Source of the DNA: Erigeron canadensis
Taxonomy: Eukaryota > Streptophyta > Magnoliopsida > Asterales > Asteraceae
Direction of reading: 5' to 3'
Length of the DNA stretch: 64,000 nt
Assembly (NCBI RefSeq): GCF_010389155.1
Contig: NC_057762.1
Location: 6,063,513-6,127,512, forward strand
Both the position numbers and the translations under genes were made by a program. Shown here piece after piece: positions 46,975-56,825 of this stretch. The notes beneath the pieces are model-generated. The model did no database searches. It was not told the DNA's origin and worked only from the letters and a program-made list of their open reading frames with translations. Every line of letters starts with the position of its first letter. Positions within the stretch are counted from its first letter, which is position 1.

Positions 46975-47585
46975 GTACTCGCGTGTTGCGTCGGAGATGG
47001 TGGGGTGATAGGTCATAGGAGGTGATAAGTCATAGAGTGTAATAGTCAAATCAAATGCCTTAGCCGTGCAGGCTCAGCCCTCGGATTTAAAAATTCATCG
47101 AAAGTATATCAAATGACATCTCTAATGAAAGAGCACATAATTTTATAACACCCACATAATTTTTATAATTTATCGATATATGGTTTTTGAGGTAAAAGAT
47201 TTTGAATGAGTTAGAGGAATAAAATCGTTTATAAAAGAGAGAGAAAAAAATGAGTGGTTGGGATTTAAGGGTATTATAGGTATTTTAGGTAGAAGTGTTT
47301 AAATTAATGAATAAGAAAGGGGGTAGTTTAGATAGTTCAAATTATCTTTTTAGTTTTTATAAAGAGAAATGATTAATCCTTCTAATAGAATAACTTCTAA
47401 CTTTTGGACGAGGATGGAAAAATCAGGGAGTAAAATTAAAAAAGAGAATTGGTGGTATACACATGTCACCATCTAAAGCTATTAGGAGGATTTTTAGGCT
47501 AATTTGTTAGGAGGATAAATTATTTTCCTTTTATAAAAGGGCAAAATGTTTTATAAGATAGTATAGATAGATGTAGATATAGATA
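46975..47585 (-). mobile_element. Helitron-like 5' terminus plus MULE-related sequence
   Basis: Near 47585, on the minus strand, the sequence starts TCTATCTATATCTACATC... followed by 'tactatcttataaaacattt', a Helitron 5'-end pattern also seen at 4581. The left part (46985-47260) resembles the right arm and core of the MULE at 38694 ('ggggtgataggtcata', 'gaaagtatatc', 'tctaatgaaagag'). A possible degenerate 3' hairpin lies at 46978-46996 without CTRR. The relationship of the two parts is unclear. Confidence 0.4.
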
Positions 47586-48607
47586 GAGAAATAGTATCAT
47601 AATCACTTAGGCCACTTAGGGACGGTGGATATGAGCTTCTGAGTAAAAAGGTTTAAAATGGTTAATTTCAGCATGCATTGTGTGGACGCGTGTTTGATGG
47701 ATTTCGTATAGGTATAAAAATATTCAAGGATTAATTGTATTTGATGAATTCTTGTATCGACGAAAACTGTAATTTATGTTGGGTTCGGGTGGTCCTGGTG
47801 GATAAAGGTGGTTGAGGTTGATTTACATGTAGGAGATTAGGAAGTAATTTACAGGTTATATTTTTAATGACATCTGACCAAAAAACCAAAGTTGGTTGTG
47901 GTTTAAAGATGTAAATAATGTCCTGTTTGGCTATAAATTGATTTACCTCTCGAGCAGTCGATTTTTTTGGACATGCATTAAACATGATCTTCATATTACC
48001 GCCATTATTGGCAGGGACCGATCCTAAGAGAACCTTATCCTATTTGCCAACGTCTTAATCCATCCTTCAGGTAGGCGGTCCTGGTCATATCAGGCCCCAA
48101 GCTAACAAAAGAGTGATATGCATCAAATCTAAGCATGCTGGTCCTCACTGGTCTTAGACCTAACTCTCAATTCACTTGATTTATGTCAAACTTTACACAG
48201 TTACACTTGGACTGATCCTTAGAATTACTTTATCCAAACCTTTTTCTTTTAGAATAAGAACCTGATCCAGTTCAATCCGAATGCCTCCACTGGAGGCAAC
48301 TCAGAAATGGTAGATATTACCATCAGCTTTCCTTCTATATATACAGTTATTCTTCGTCGACTTGATATTCCAAATGCCTGGCAGTCACAACTAAAAACTG
48401 TAATGAAATTCACATAGATATGTATAATATGCATTTTAAAACTGAATAATGGGTGCAATAATGTTTAGAACATGCATCTCAACTACATATACCAATCACT
48501 TCTTTTCAAACTTAATGCGAAAGCATTTACAAGTAAACAAGATTCAAGGGCACGGGAAAAATCATAGAATACTCACTATAGCTCCAAACAGATCGTGTAT
48601 ATTGGCG
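47586..48607. other. Intergenic DNA, 3' side of the TOG/ARM gene
   Basis: No gene was supported. A minus-strand open frame at 47731-47994 (87 codons) has no recognisable domain. The right end should contain the 3' UTR of the minus-strand TOG/ARM gene. Confidence 0.4.
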
Positions 48608-50607
48608 TTACAAACCTGAAACAAAACCCTCTCGTGTAACGCTGGTGACACGAAGAACAGCTTGAGCACTTAACTTTGGAAGATTAGATTCACAGAACTG
48701 CTCCCAAGAAAGTACTTGAGGTTCGACAGAAGCTGCGTCTTGCTCTGATGCCAAAACAGGCCCTTTTTCGTATGCCGTCTGTAGTTCCAATAACAGAGCA
48801 CGAGCAGCCTCTCGAGATTCAGGAAGCTGGTCGCTCAGTTGGGATGAGGCTATTTGGATCAATTTGTCAATTCCAAAATCTTTTATCCCCTCAGCACCCT
48901 TCATGAGAATCAATATAAAAATTACTCGTAATAAAGTAAAACATGTTATATATCACACAAGCAGTAGCAACATTCAAGATGTAACACAATTCTATTTTCA
49001 GAAACTGAGACCAAAGCCTAGTACTCTTCCGTATTGGAGGTTTCCCGTGGTGGTGGTGGTGGTGGTGGTGTAACAGAGAAGAAGAGAGGGTGTTTAATAA
49101 CAATAACATGAATATAAAAAAAATGATGATGTGGAGGGTATTTGGTAACATAAGTAAAACGGAATGAAGCGGCACAGTGTGATTGGCAGTGGGTTGGGAT
49201 GATACTTTATATATTAAAAGTGTGTGTGTGTGTGTGTTTATACATATATACAGAGATAGAGGCAAATAAAAACGCAATTATTAAAGAAAGACAGTTACTT
49301 AAGGCACTCTACCAAAAATAAATTCACTTCACAGATTCAGGTTGCCTACCATTGAACCAGATGAATTCATAAATTATAGTAAATCAAATGGAGAGGCACC
49401 AACGACTTGTCATATCTTGGATTTATGACATAAAGGATAAGAAAAGTAAGAGAAAACAACTAAAGAAGTACATACCAGCCGTGGTACACTACGAGAAACA
49501 CACAATGACGCCTTTGCACGAATACGAGGATTGCGGTTCTTAAGATAAGGTTGCAACTTCGGTAACAAACAAACAGGAGAGACCCACATTGTCAAACTTA
49601 TTAAAGCTTTTTCCGCAGCCTCACATACAAAGCGCTTGTCTTGAGATGACTTGAGAAGAAGTACTACAAGCTAAGAGCAAAATATAACTGGTCAGAATAA
49701 AGCAAAAGTAAAACTTGACTGGGTCATATGCAGGCAAAAGCTTTTCAAAACATAAACAATTACAACCAACAACATAGTGCAGAAGGAAAAAGATATTTAC
49801 CAAAGGATCCAACAAATCAACTATGCTATCCCCAAATGCTTTGAAAATGTCTGCAGAAGTCATGATGGCGGTTTTACAGACAGCACTTCTTGGATTTTTC
49901 AGGGCTTTCACAACAAGGGTAATCACATTGTCCCTGTACAATGATGTATTGTGACAATGAATACTGGTGAGCACAGATTATGAGCAACCAGAGACTCCTT
50001 AACTATTAAAGCCTGTAAATAAAAATATTGAGGCTTACAGTATATCTTGCAGTGCTTCCTTGTGGTATATTGATAAACGTCGTACATTGTTAAGTGTCTC
50101 ACAGAGCAAAACCCAGTCTTTAGACTCTAAACCAACTATAAGTACCTTTGAGGAAAAGATAAATGTCATATATTTGAGGTGATAAAAGGGTGGATCTGGC
50201 AGGAAAGGTAAAATGGATGAAGAACAGTTTGGGTCAAAAGAGTCGCTAAGAGTTAACCCAGATAGTTTAATTCATAAATCTTATTAAATTGATATTTTGA
50301 CTATCATGTGATATAAGAGATGTAAATCTACCTTAAGACTCTTATCAACATCTTCTAGATCATTCAGTTTCTCGGATTCAATGTATTCCATTTCCACAAC
50401 TACCACCTCTGCGCCAGAATTTGCAACCTCGTTACCATTCAAAGGTGGTTCAACAAAACAGCCGATGTTTTTTCTTTGTTTCTCTTCAACATTTTCATTG
50501 GTAGGTTCGACATATGTCTTAGCTAAGACGTCTTTACTTGATGTTTCCTTTGTCCTTTCAGGTTTAGGAAGCAAATTAAGATCTCGAAGTGCAGTTTCAG
50601 ACATCAT
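48608..50607 (-). CDS. TOG/ARM-repeat microtubule-associated-type protein
   Basis: Protein of 333 aa from five coding exons read right to left: 50607-50332, 50145-50039, 49933-49801, 49670-49476 and 48898-48608. All phases agree. The N-terminal 92 residues are hydrophilic and acidic (MMSETALRDLNLLPKPERTK...). The helical-repeat core runs from VLIVGLESKDWVLLCETLNN through RRLSIYHKEALQDI, VVKALKNPRSAVCKTAIMTS, DIFKAFGDSIVDLLDPL and LLLKSSQDKRFVCEAAEKAL to KNRNPRIRAKASLCVSRSV. This TOG-like HEAT pattern is that of a plant ARM-repeat family (such as At4g15830, recalled). Tubulin binding is inferred, not shown. The C terminus reads AVLRVTSVTREGFVSGL. The stop follows TTTCAG|GTTTG, a possible donor, so an alternative last exon cannot be excluded. 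The 5' UTR is interrupted by a 1.2-kb intron. Confidence 0.85.
49047..49240. repeat. (GGT)n and (GT)n microsatellites in TOG/ARM intron 5
   Basis: A GGT run (about 49047-49070) and a GT run (about 49221-49238) in the intron between coding exons 4 and 5. The His-rich frames seen here come from these repeats. Confidence 0.75.
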
Positions 50608-50614
50608 CGTACAC

Positions 50615-51562
50615 CTGCAATACATTGAAAAAACCAAAAGCATTAACACTTAATCAGAATCATGCATATGATCATGCCTGTGAGAAAGTAGGAATGGCCA
50701 TTACTGTTGAACAAAATTACATGATTGTAAATATGCACAAATAATAAAGTCAAACGACTTCAGGAGATTCGGGTTCAAACATGAAGTAGGCCGTTATATT
50801 TTGAAGAGTTATTAACACATGAAAGACTAATGATCTGACGATTGATCTGTTATGAAACAGTCATGTCAAAAAGAATCTGTAATCAGTTTCACCACACAGA
50901 ACTACAGATCACCTAGGAAAGATTCAAGCTGCAGGTACCCATGCCCCTGTACTCCTTAGTGTAAAAGAATCTAAAATCCTACAACTAAATTCGATATTGC
51001 AACACCTAAGTTTTCAAGTCTATAAAACTTCAAGTGGAATTAACCCGCAACTTGTAAACAATCAATAGTTGGTACTGTTTGTGATCATGGAGTAACATTA
51101 TATGAACCACAAAAGAACGACCCACATTATAAATCATGTTTGGTGTCACGAATCCACAATGCAACTTACACTCACAAACTAACCGATGATCTCGAACATA
51201 TTCTTCAAATGTACAATGTCAAAACCTTCATACTACATACTGAAGATACCTAAACTTGCCAACAAACACTACCAGCTTTCAAAACCGGCCACGGTCATTA
51301 ACCCAAAACTGCCTGAACCACAACAAAAATCAATAAACCCCAGGACACCGCCAAATATAGAGAAACCGCCAAAACTTATTCAAAACTACCACATTGCGGA
51401 AAAACCGAATCAAACTTACATACACAGACCACACTAGAATCAAAAAGTCAGATCCTAATCGGTATGAACCGAACGAATTGGCAGCAATTAAACCTATAAA
51501 ATACTAGTATAACACTACAACATAGTGATGATCCACATATTAAACATATACATATATATGGA

Positions 51563-51604
<42 letters not shown>

Positions 51605-51830
51605 ATTTTAACACTAAGCAGTTACTAAAACACACACTCTCACACACAGATTAAAACAAACAGATCCAACAATAAAAACCTATCTTACATTTCAGCAACT
51701 ATTTCATCACAGATTTATAATTTAAATTCAATTATTAATCCAAATTTAATACAATATAAATATAATAATAAACACACAGTAAAAACAAAAATATCTATAT
51801 ACAAGTGTAACTGTAGAAATAACTAATTAC
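50615..51830 (-). other. 5'-UTR intron of the TOG/ARM gene
   Basis: Acceptor 'ttgcag' lies before 50614 and donor TTCCG|GTAATTAG at 51831/51830, both on the minus strand. The region is A/C-rich and holds a long (TA)n run at 51568-51602. Its plus-strand open frame (51186-51437) has no recognisable domain. Confidence 0.6.
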
Positions 51831-51955
51831 CGGAAAAAGCGGAAATGAGAGTGAGTTAAGAGTTTAGAAATGTGATTTGTAGGGTTTAAGCGAAAACGAC
51901 GGCGTATTGGATTGTGGATGTTTTCCGGCAGAGGAAGAGGGGTTGAATATATAAG
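51831..51955 (-). promoter_or_regulatory. TOG/ARM 5'-UTR exon and TATA box
   Basis: The minus strand carries TTATATATTC (about 51944-51954), a TATA box. About 30 bp downstream begins a C/T-rich leader ending at the donor at 51831. Orientation and spacing fit a transcription start near 51915; the exact base is inferred. Confidence 0.55.
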
Positions 51956-52162
51956 GAGTCACCGTTGAGAGATGTGGGTGAATTTATTAAATGGAGTTAG
52001 TGAGTGAAATTTTATAAAAATGGTCCTTGGTTTATTTGTTGAATTGACGTTTCAACCCCATTCCTCAATAGCGATGTATTATCATTTGATTTGATTGCGA
52101 TTATTATAATTATTTATTTATATTTTATATTTATTTTATAATTATTTATTTATATTTTCTAT
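51956..52162. other. TOG/ARM upstream spacer
   Basis: AT-rich, with nothing recognised beyond possible distal promoter of the minus-strand gene. Confidence 0.35.
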
Positions 52163-52330
52163 TTAAGGAAAATGAGGGTTGTCATTAACAACATATTACA
52201 TGCTTAAAAACTTGTATATTATATATTAAAAACCGTCCCCTGATTTTTCTAACAGCAAGGTACAAATTTTAATACACCCAATTAGTTTTTACTGACAACC
52301 CTAAGGGCTGTCACTAATAAAAACCATTTA
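52163..52330. mobile_element. MITE with GACAACC...GGCTGTC ends, copy 2
   Basis: Nearly the same sequence as 17713-17887 ('aacatattacatgcttaaaa', 'gcaaggtacaaattttaata', 'tgacaaccctaagggctgtc'), with a short deletion in the left terminus (AATGAGGGTTGTCA). Non-coding. Confidence 0.7.
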
Positions 52331-52594
52331 TTAATATATGTATAATTGTATAGTGTCATATAATGATCAGAGAACCTCTCTAATTTCAAATAAGATGACA
52401 CGATTTTTGTATTGATTTGGATTTCGTTATTGTGTTATTTTTTCATATGAACCAGAATGAGGTAGAATTTGGATTTAGGAAGAAAAAGAGAAATTTCAAA
52501 TAGGAGAAGCAATTTTGGAGATTATGACGAGATTAATGGCTCTATTATTAGATGATTAAAGTAGTATATCTAGCTACTTAGGCCTATGTCAACC

Positions 52595-52824
52595 TAGGGC
52601 CGTCTTAAGGGTGGACAAAGTGGGCGACGGATCGAGGCCAGTCTCTTTAAAAGCCCGATTTTTTTTTAATGTTATATATATAGGTATTACGTAGAATAAA
52701 ACAAATATTAAAGTATAATAGATGAAACATTGTGTTTCTCTTCACTCAAAATTACCGTAGATAATGAAAATCATCGTGCATCAATTGCTTCGTGAATCTT
52801 TGTACATCAATTTAATCATGATCC

Positions 52825-52857
<33 letters not shown>

Positions 52858-53247
52858 TTTTACCGTCTTATAAAAGGGGGAAAAAGTCAAAACAGTCATA
52901 ATAATCGAAGTCAAGCGGTGCTCTCATTTTGTCACTGTGATCACAAATTGTCCTTGTCCCCACCTTTTTTTTTAATTTGCAGTTGATATTTTTCTCTTTG
53001 TTTTTATTTTATGTGGATAACGATTAATTGCAAACTTTTATTTTATGATTTTACTTTTTTTTAGTTTCTTGAAGAATAACTTTTGTTATGTTTACTGATA
53101 TACCATTTATCGTCGTTTTTAAAGATTAGTTTATATAATATAAACTCGTTGTTCAAAAATTATATATAGACATAATTTTTTGCGCTTAGCCTATGGGGCC
53201 TTTTTTGACGCTCGGCCAACACTTATAAATCTTCGGGGCTGGCCCTG
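52595..53247. mobile_element. hAT-like element with AGGGCC...GGCCCT ends
   Basis: About 650 bp. Inverted ends AGGGCCGTCTTAAGG and (reversed) AGGGCCAGCCCCGAAG. gtcaacc flanks both sides (52588-52594 and 53248-53254; an 8-bp duplication with one mismatch is also possible). Near both ends are 'ggcc' words ('gaggccagtctctt' and 'ggggcctttttt'). The middle contains an (AT)n run. No coding capacity. Confidence 0.65.
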
Positions 53248-53370
53248 GTCAACCCTAACATTATTCCCTCTTCCTCACTGTCACATCAGTTTTTCTCTCC
53301 TAAATTATTTCTTCCTAACTCACTATCAACCTTACCTCTTCCCCACCTCTTCCTTATCTCTTCCACACTT
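53248..53370. other. Short spacer
   Basis: C/T-rich spacer between the hAT-like element and the broken transposon gene. Confidence 0.4.
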
Positions 53371-54403
53371 TTATTTCATGACATCCCTAACCTGGGCCTG
53401 TCCCAAAACTTCCTGTTGCATTCGAACATACGCAGTAATACTTTGGGTCGCTTCCGAATCCGATGACCGGTTAGATGTTGCATCAGACAAACTAGACAAC
53501 CTATGGCTTACGTTACGACCCGGTGGTCGCCTAATCAGGTCCTCACCAAATAAACCTTCAAATGAGGGACCCGTTTCATTTGGAATTGGGTTCACACCAC
53601 GTGGTGTATCATCGGTAGTCAAATCTACCGCCGCATCCGGTTGCTTACTCGTCAAGGCGTTGTCGTTCCAAAAGTTGGCCACATTTTGAAGATGCTCAAA
53701 GCACTTCTGGTAATGCCAATGTTTCTCCCCTGTTTGTTCCTTGTACAAGTTTAGGGCCATTTCGTCCACCTGTCGCTCATCTGCCCCGCTTTGTCAGTCG
53801 TGCTCGCTAACCTTCTTGAATGCCACACCAAAATACTTAACACCTTTTTTAGTCTTCCTCCATTTTCCATGAATTTGGCTTTTGGTACGGGGTTGTATCT
53901 CGTATCCTTGTTGAACATATTCCAAAAAATGGCATCTGTTTGACTTTTACCCACGACCGGGTTCAACGAAAAATGCACCCAGCATCTTGCCAACAACTCC
54001 GTATCTTCATCCTCCCGCACAACCCACTAATTCAACTTCTTCTTCTTCTCATCATCACCGATGCGATGCTACCCGCATCGGGTGCATTTTCCGAAATCTG
54101 TTGTTGTTGTTGTACTTGAAATTCGATCGCCATTTGAGCTTGAGCAAACGCCATTCTTTGAGTATCGTTCCAATTGTTACCCATAATTGAATTGTAGTTC
54201 ATGGTGTTATAAAATGGTTGTGAAAATGGGTTAACCATATAACTTGTCGGAGGACCCATAGGGGGTGGGTTGGAGGAGCCCAAAGGGTGCCTTGTTTGGA
54301 TTTGATTGGTTGATGACATTGCCAGTTGCGGGTAATCGAGAATTTATTGCCAAATATCGGCGAAGGCTTGATTTTGGTTTAGGTTTTCGTTATTTTGAGA
54401 CAT
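53371..54403 (-). pseudogene. Broken Harbinger-type ORF1 (Myb/SANT-like, NAM-associated C-terminal type)
   Basis: Minus-strand remains of the transposon protein that plant annotations often call NAM-associated C-terminal or GST T3-like; it accompanies PIF/Harbinger transposases. The start is ATG 54403 (MSQNNENLNQNQAFADIWQ). A TAA follows at 54346-54344, and the frame continues MSSTNQIQTRHPLGSSNPPP... with a Gln-rich stretch to RRRRS. After a frame change comes VREDEDTELLARCWVHFSLNPVVGKSQ (54020-53900), a Myb/SANT-like motif. A second frame change leads to EMALNLYKEQTGEKHWHYQKCFEHLQNVANFW and an acidic tail (53769-53371). One nonsense codon and at least two shifts are visible; the Myb/SANT core is shortened. 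No DDE transposase or Harbinger termini were found near it. Confidence 0.65.
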
Positions 54404-54987
54404 GATTTTAGGTGAACATTAAGAAATGATTTGAAAGAGTATATGTGTGTGTGTTGTTTGAAAGAGTAATTTGTGTGTGTGTGTGTTTGAAAGAGTGAGT
54501 GAAGAGTAATGTGTTGTTTAAATAAAGGTGGAAAAGAAAAAAATAAAAAAATAAAAACTAGTCGACCGTTTAATTCAAAATATTAAAAAAACTTTTTTTT
54601 TTTGTTTACGTTGAAACCAGATCCTACACGCTCTTCCTCACTCAGCGATGGGGGGAAAGGAGAGGATGGATGAGTTGGTCGACGAGCCGTTGCCAACCTT
54701 GGAAGAGAGGATAAGTGCCATGCCAAGCTCCAAGACAAAGGGTCGACACCGGCCTTAATATTTATACTACTTCTTAAGACTATAAACATTTTTTTTGATA
54801 TATTTCTCTGTTTAGTTCTAATTTTCATCCGTTTCATTTGTACCATAACTATCATTAGGAATTTCTATAAAGTACCAATATGCTGAAACTGTCAATCGAC
54901 GTTGTTGTCCCCACCACCGTCAACAACACCAATCGTCACCACCCCTATCAACACCACAACAAAATGCCACTCCCACCATCACCAATC
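54404..54987. other. Spacer with GT-rich run
   Basis: A (GT)n-rich stretch (about 54441-54490) lies upstream of the broken ORF1. The rest shows no gene. At 54895-54995 a CACC-rich block begins, into which the next element inserted. Confidence 0.4.
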
Positions 54988-54995
54988 GTCGCCGC

Positions 54996-55248
54996 TAGGG
55001 ATGTGCAAATGGCCCGACCTGCGAAAACCTGGCCCGACCAGCGACCCACAAGTACACGACAATCGAAACCGTGACCCGGCCCGTGATGGTTCGGGTCGGG
55101 TTCGGGAGGGTCGCGGGTTTCCTTCACCTTATTTTGGTTTTTTGCTTGACCCGGCCCGACCCGCGCAACCCGTGACCCGAAAATGCAACAAAAGCTTGAC
55201 TTGTGACCCGGGTTGGGTCACGGGTTTCGGTTTTTTTCCTCATCCCTA
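54996..55248. mobile_element. Palindromic hAT-like MITE of 'gacccg' words
   Basis: 253 bp flanked by the perfect 8-bp duplication gtcgccgc (54988-54995 and 55249-55256). Inverted ends TAGGGATGTGCAAAT and (reversed) TAGGGATGAGGAAAA. The interior is made of 'cccgacc', 'gacccgaaa' and 'gtgacccggcccg' words and their complements. Non-coding. It sits in a CACC/CCGCCG-rich block that was one unit before the insertion. Confidence 0.88.
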
Positions 55249-55256
55249 GTCGCCGC

Positions 55257-55767
55257 CGCCACCGCTATCACCGCACGCCACCACCACACATCAACGTTAC
55301 CACCACCACAACCGTCGCACCACACGTGTACCCTTATAGTATACAATAATTCATAAAAAAAAATGTTAATGTCTTTTCGGATTTCTTTATGTGTTTATTT
55401 GGATGAGTTATTACATAGGTTTAATATACGTGGTATTTCTGAGATTTTTAATGAGGTAAAATTTTACGTTTCATTTCAAATGTAATTGGCTAATAAAAAT
55501 TTTTTGTTTGATGAAAATTTCGAAGTCAACCTTTTACATTGATTTAAGAATTTATAAGTATGATTTAAAAATATAAGAAAAAACAACAGTCATCACTATC
55601 ACTTCACTATTACGGTATATATTTCTACTTATATATTACTTCTCCCATCTTTATTTCTTAAAAAAAAAAAATTAAATTATCTACGAAAATATCCTTGTCT
55701 AAACTATTTATATCTTATGTACTTTGTACTAATATTTCACAAATATCTTTCAGTCATATTAGAATCA
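55257..55767. other. CACC-rich block, then AT-rich spacer
   Basis: 55257-55330 continues the CACC/CCGCC-rich DNA. Beyond it no gene or element was recognised. Confidence 0.35.
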
Positions 55768-56046
55768 AGGGATTAATATCTTTAAATTTAAGAAACTATG
55801 AACGAAAGTTTATAGTGTGAAAATATTAAAATTGTGTTTATTGTATGTAATAACTTCTAAAGCGTGTCTATTATATGTATTCGGGTATATGTGACAACCA
55901 TATAAGCTGTCACTTGTAAGTTTTTGATTGGTCGGATACATACAATAGACAATGTTTGAAAGTTATTATGTACAATGAACACAGCTTTAGTTTTTTCACA
56001 CTATAGACATTCGTTTATAGTTCAAACTACCCTAAAGTTAAACTAC
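55768..56046. mobile_element. Foldback MULE-like MITE, diverged copy
   Basis: Shares the layout of 20090-20376: 'agggattaatatcttt' end, arms with 'tatgaacgaaagtttatagt' and 'actatagacattcgtttata', a 'gtgtttattgtatgtaa' inner part and a 'gacaaccatataagctgtca' centre. It is more diverged and its right end is uncertain. No clear duplication found. Confidence 0.55.
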
Positions 56047-56149
56047 TGATTGAGATGATGGCCATGATCATGGCCAATCATGATCAAACTTAAAACCTTC
56101 CTTAAATAGTACAAAATTTTAACAGCGTAGTGATAAAGGAAACACTTGA

Positions 56150-56390
56150 AGCAACATGGTTGGATCAGTGATAAACACCATTGCCTTTGGAGACTGAGGT
56201 CATGGGTTTGATCCTCATCCCATGCAAAGGTTGGAGGGCCTTTTCTACCATTTAGGTAGAAACTGGAAGCAGCCTCTCTACTTAGGTAGAGGTAAGGTCT
56301 GCCTACATCTTAACCTCCCCCATACACCGTCGAGGTATTGGGGCTCAAAACCCGCGGAAGGCGGCACTGAGCAGCTACTTACTTACTTTT
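56150..56390 (+). mobile_element. Au-type tRNA-derived SINE
   Basis: 241 bp flanked by the perfect 17-bp duplication ataaaggaaacacttga (56133-56149 and 56391-56407). The head has an A-box-like 'ggttggatcagtgat' and a B box 'gggtttgatcc'. The body 'ggtagaggtaaggtctgc' and 'tacatcttaacctccccc' matches the widespread plant Au-type SINE body (recalled). It ends in 'ttacttactttt'. Confidence 0.88.
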
Positions 56391-56629
56391 ATAAAGGAAA
56401 CACTTGATGACATTAAGGTCCCAAGTTCGATGATCGTTTGACATAAAAAAACAATTTCTGTAATGTACCCGTTACCAATTAACTTAGGCCCACATGGGAA
56501 GTTCTAAAGACGCGGGGTTGACTTTTCAAGATGCCTAGATAATGTGGGAATTAGGATGAAGATCTTGTATCAGCATCATATGACTCATACAGGATGACTC
56601 GATGAGTATCCAGTGTAATAGAAAGACTT

Positions 56630-56695
56630 TAGTAGAACCTGGAAACAACCTCTCTATATTTGGTAGGGATAAGGTTGTTCAGTTATCAAGGTCAA
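56630..56695 (+). mobile_element. SINE fragment
   Basis: 'gaacctggaaacaacctctc' and 'ggtagggataaggt' match the body of the SINE at 56150. Head and tail are missing. Confidence 0.5.
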
Positions 56696-56789
56696 AAGAG
56701 CAAATATTGATAAAGTAAAATTGAACATTTAAATTTGTTTATAGTTACTTAAGAAAATTGAATTTTTTATATATATAAATATAAAAATA

Positions 56790-56825
56790 AATTTATTCGC
56801 GTATTATGCAGGACAATAATCTACT
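56790..56825 (+). mobile_element. Helitron 3' terminus (plus strand)
   Basis: CGCGTATTATGCAGGACAATAATCTA on the plus strand matches the 3' ends at 11779 and 35042 (hairpin, then GGACAATAATCTA). The left body and 5' end were not identified. Confidence 0.45.

Noticed and set aside
47731..47994. 87-codon minus-strand frame
   Set aside because: No recognisable domain, AT-rich setting and no splice partners; kept only as a note.
48891..49277. His-rich minus-strand frame
   Set aside because: Produced by (GGT)n and (GT)n microsatellites within an intron of the TOG/ARM gene.
51186..51437. Plus-strand frame in the TOG/ARM 5'-UTR intron
   Set aside because: A/C-rich, low-complexity translation, antisense to an intron, with no domain.
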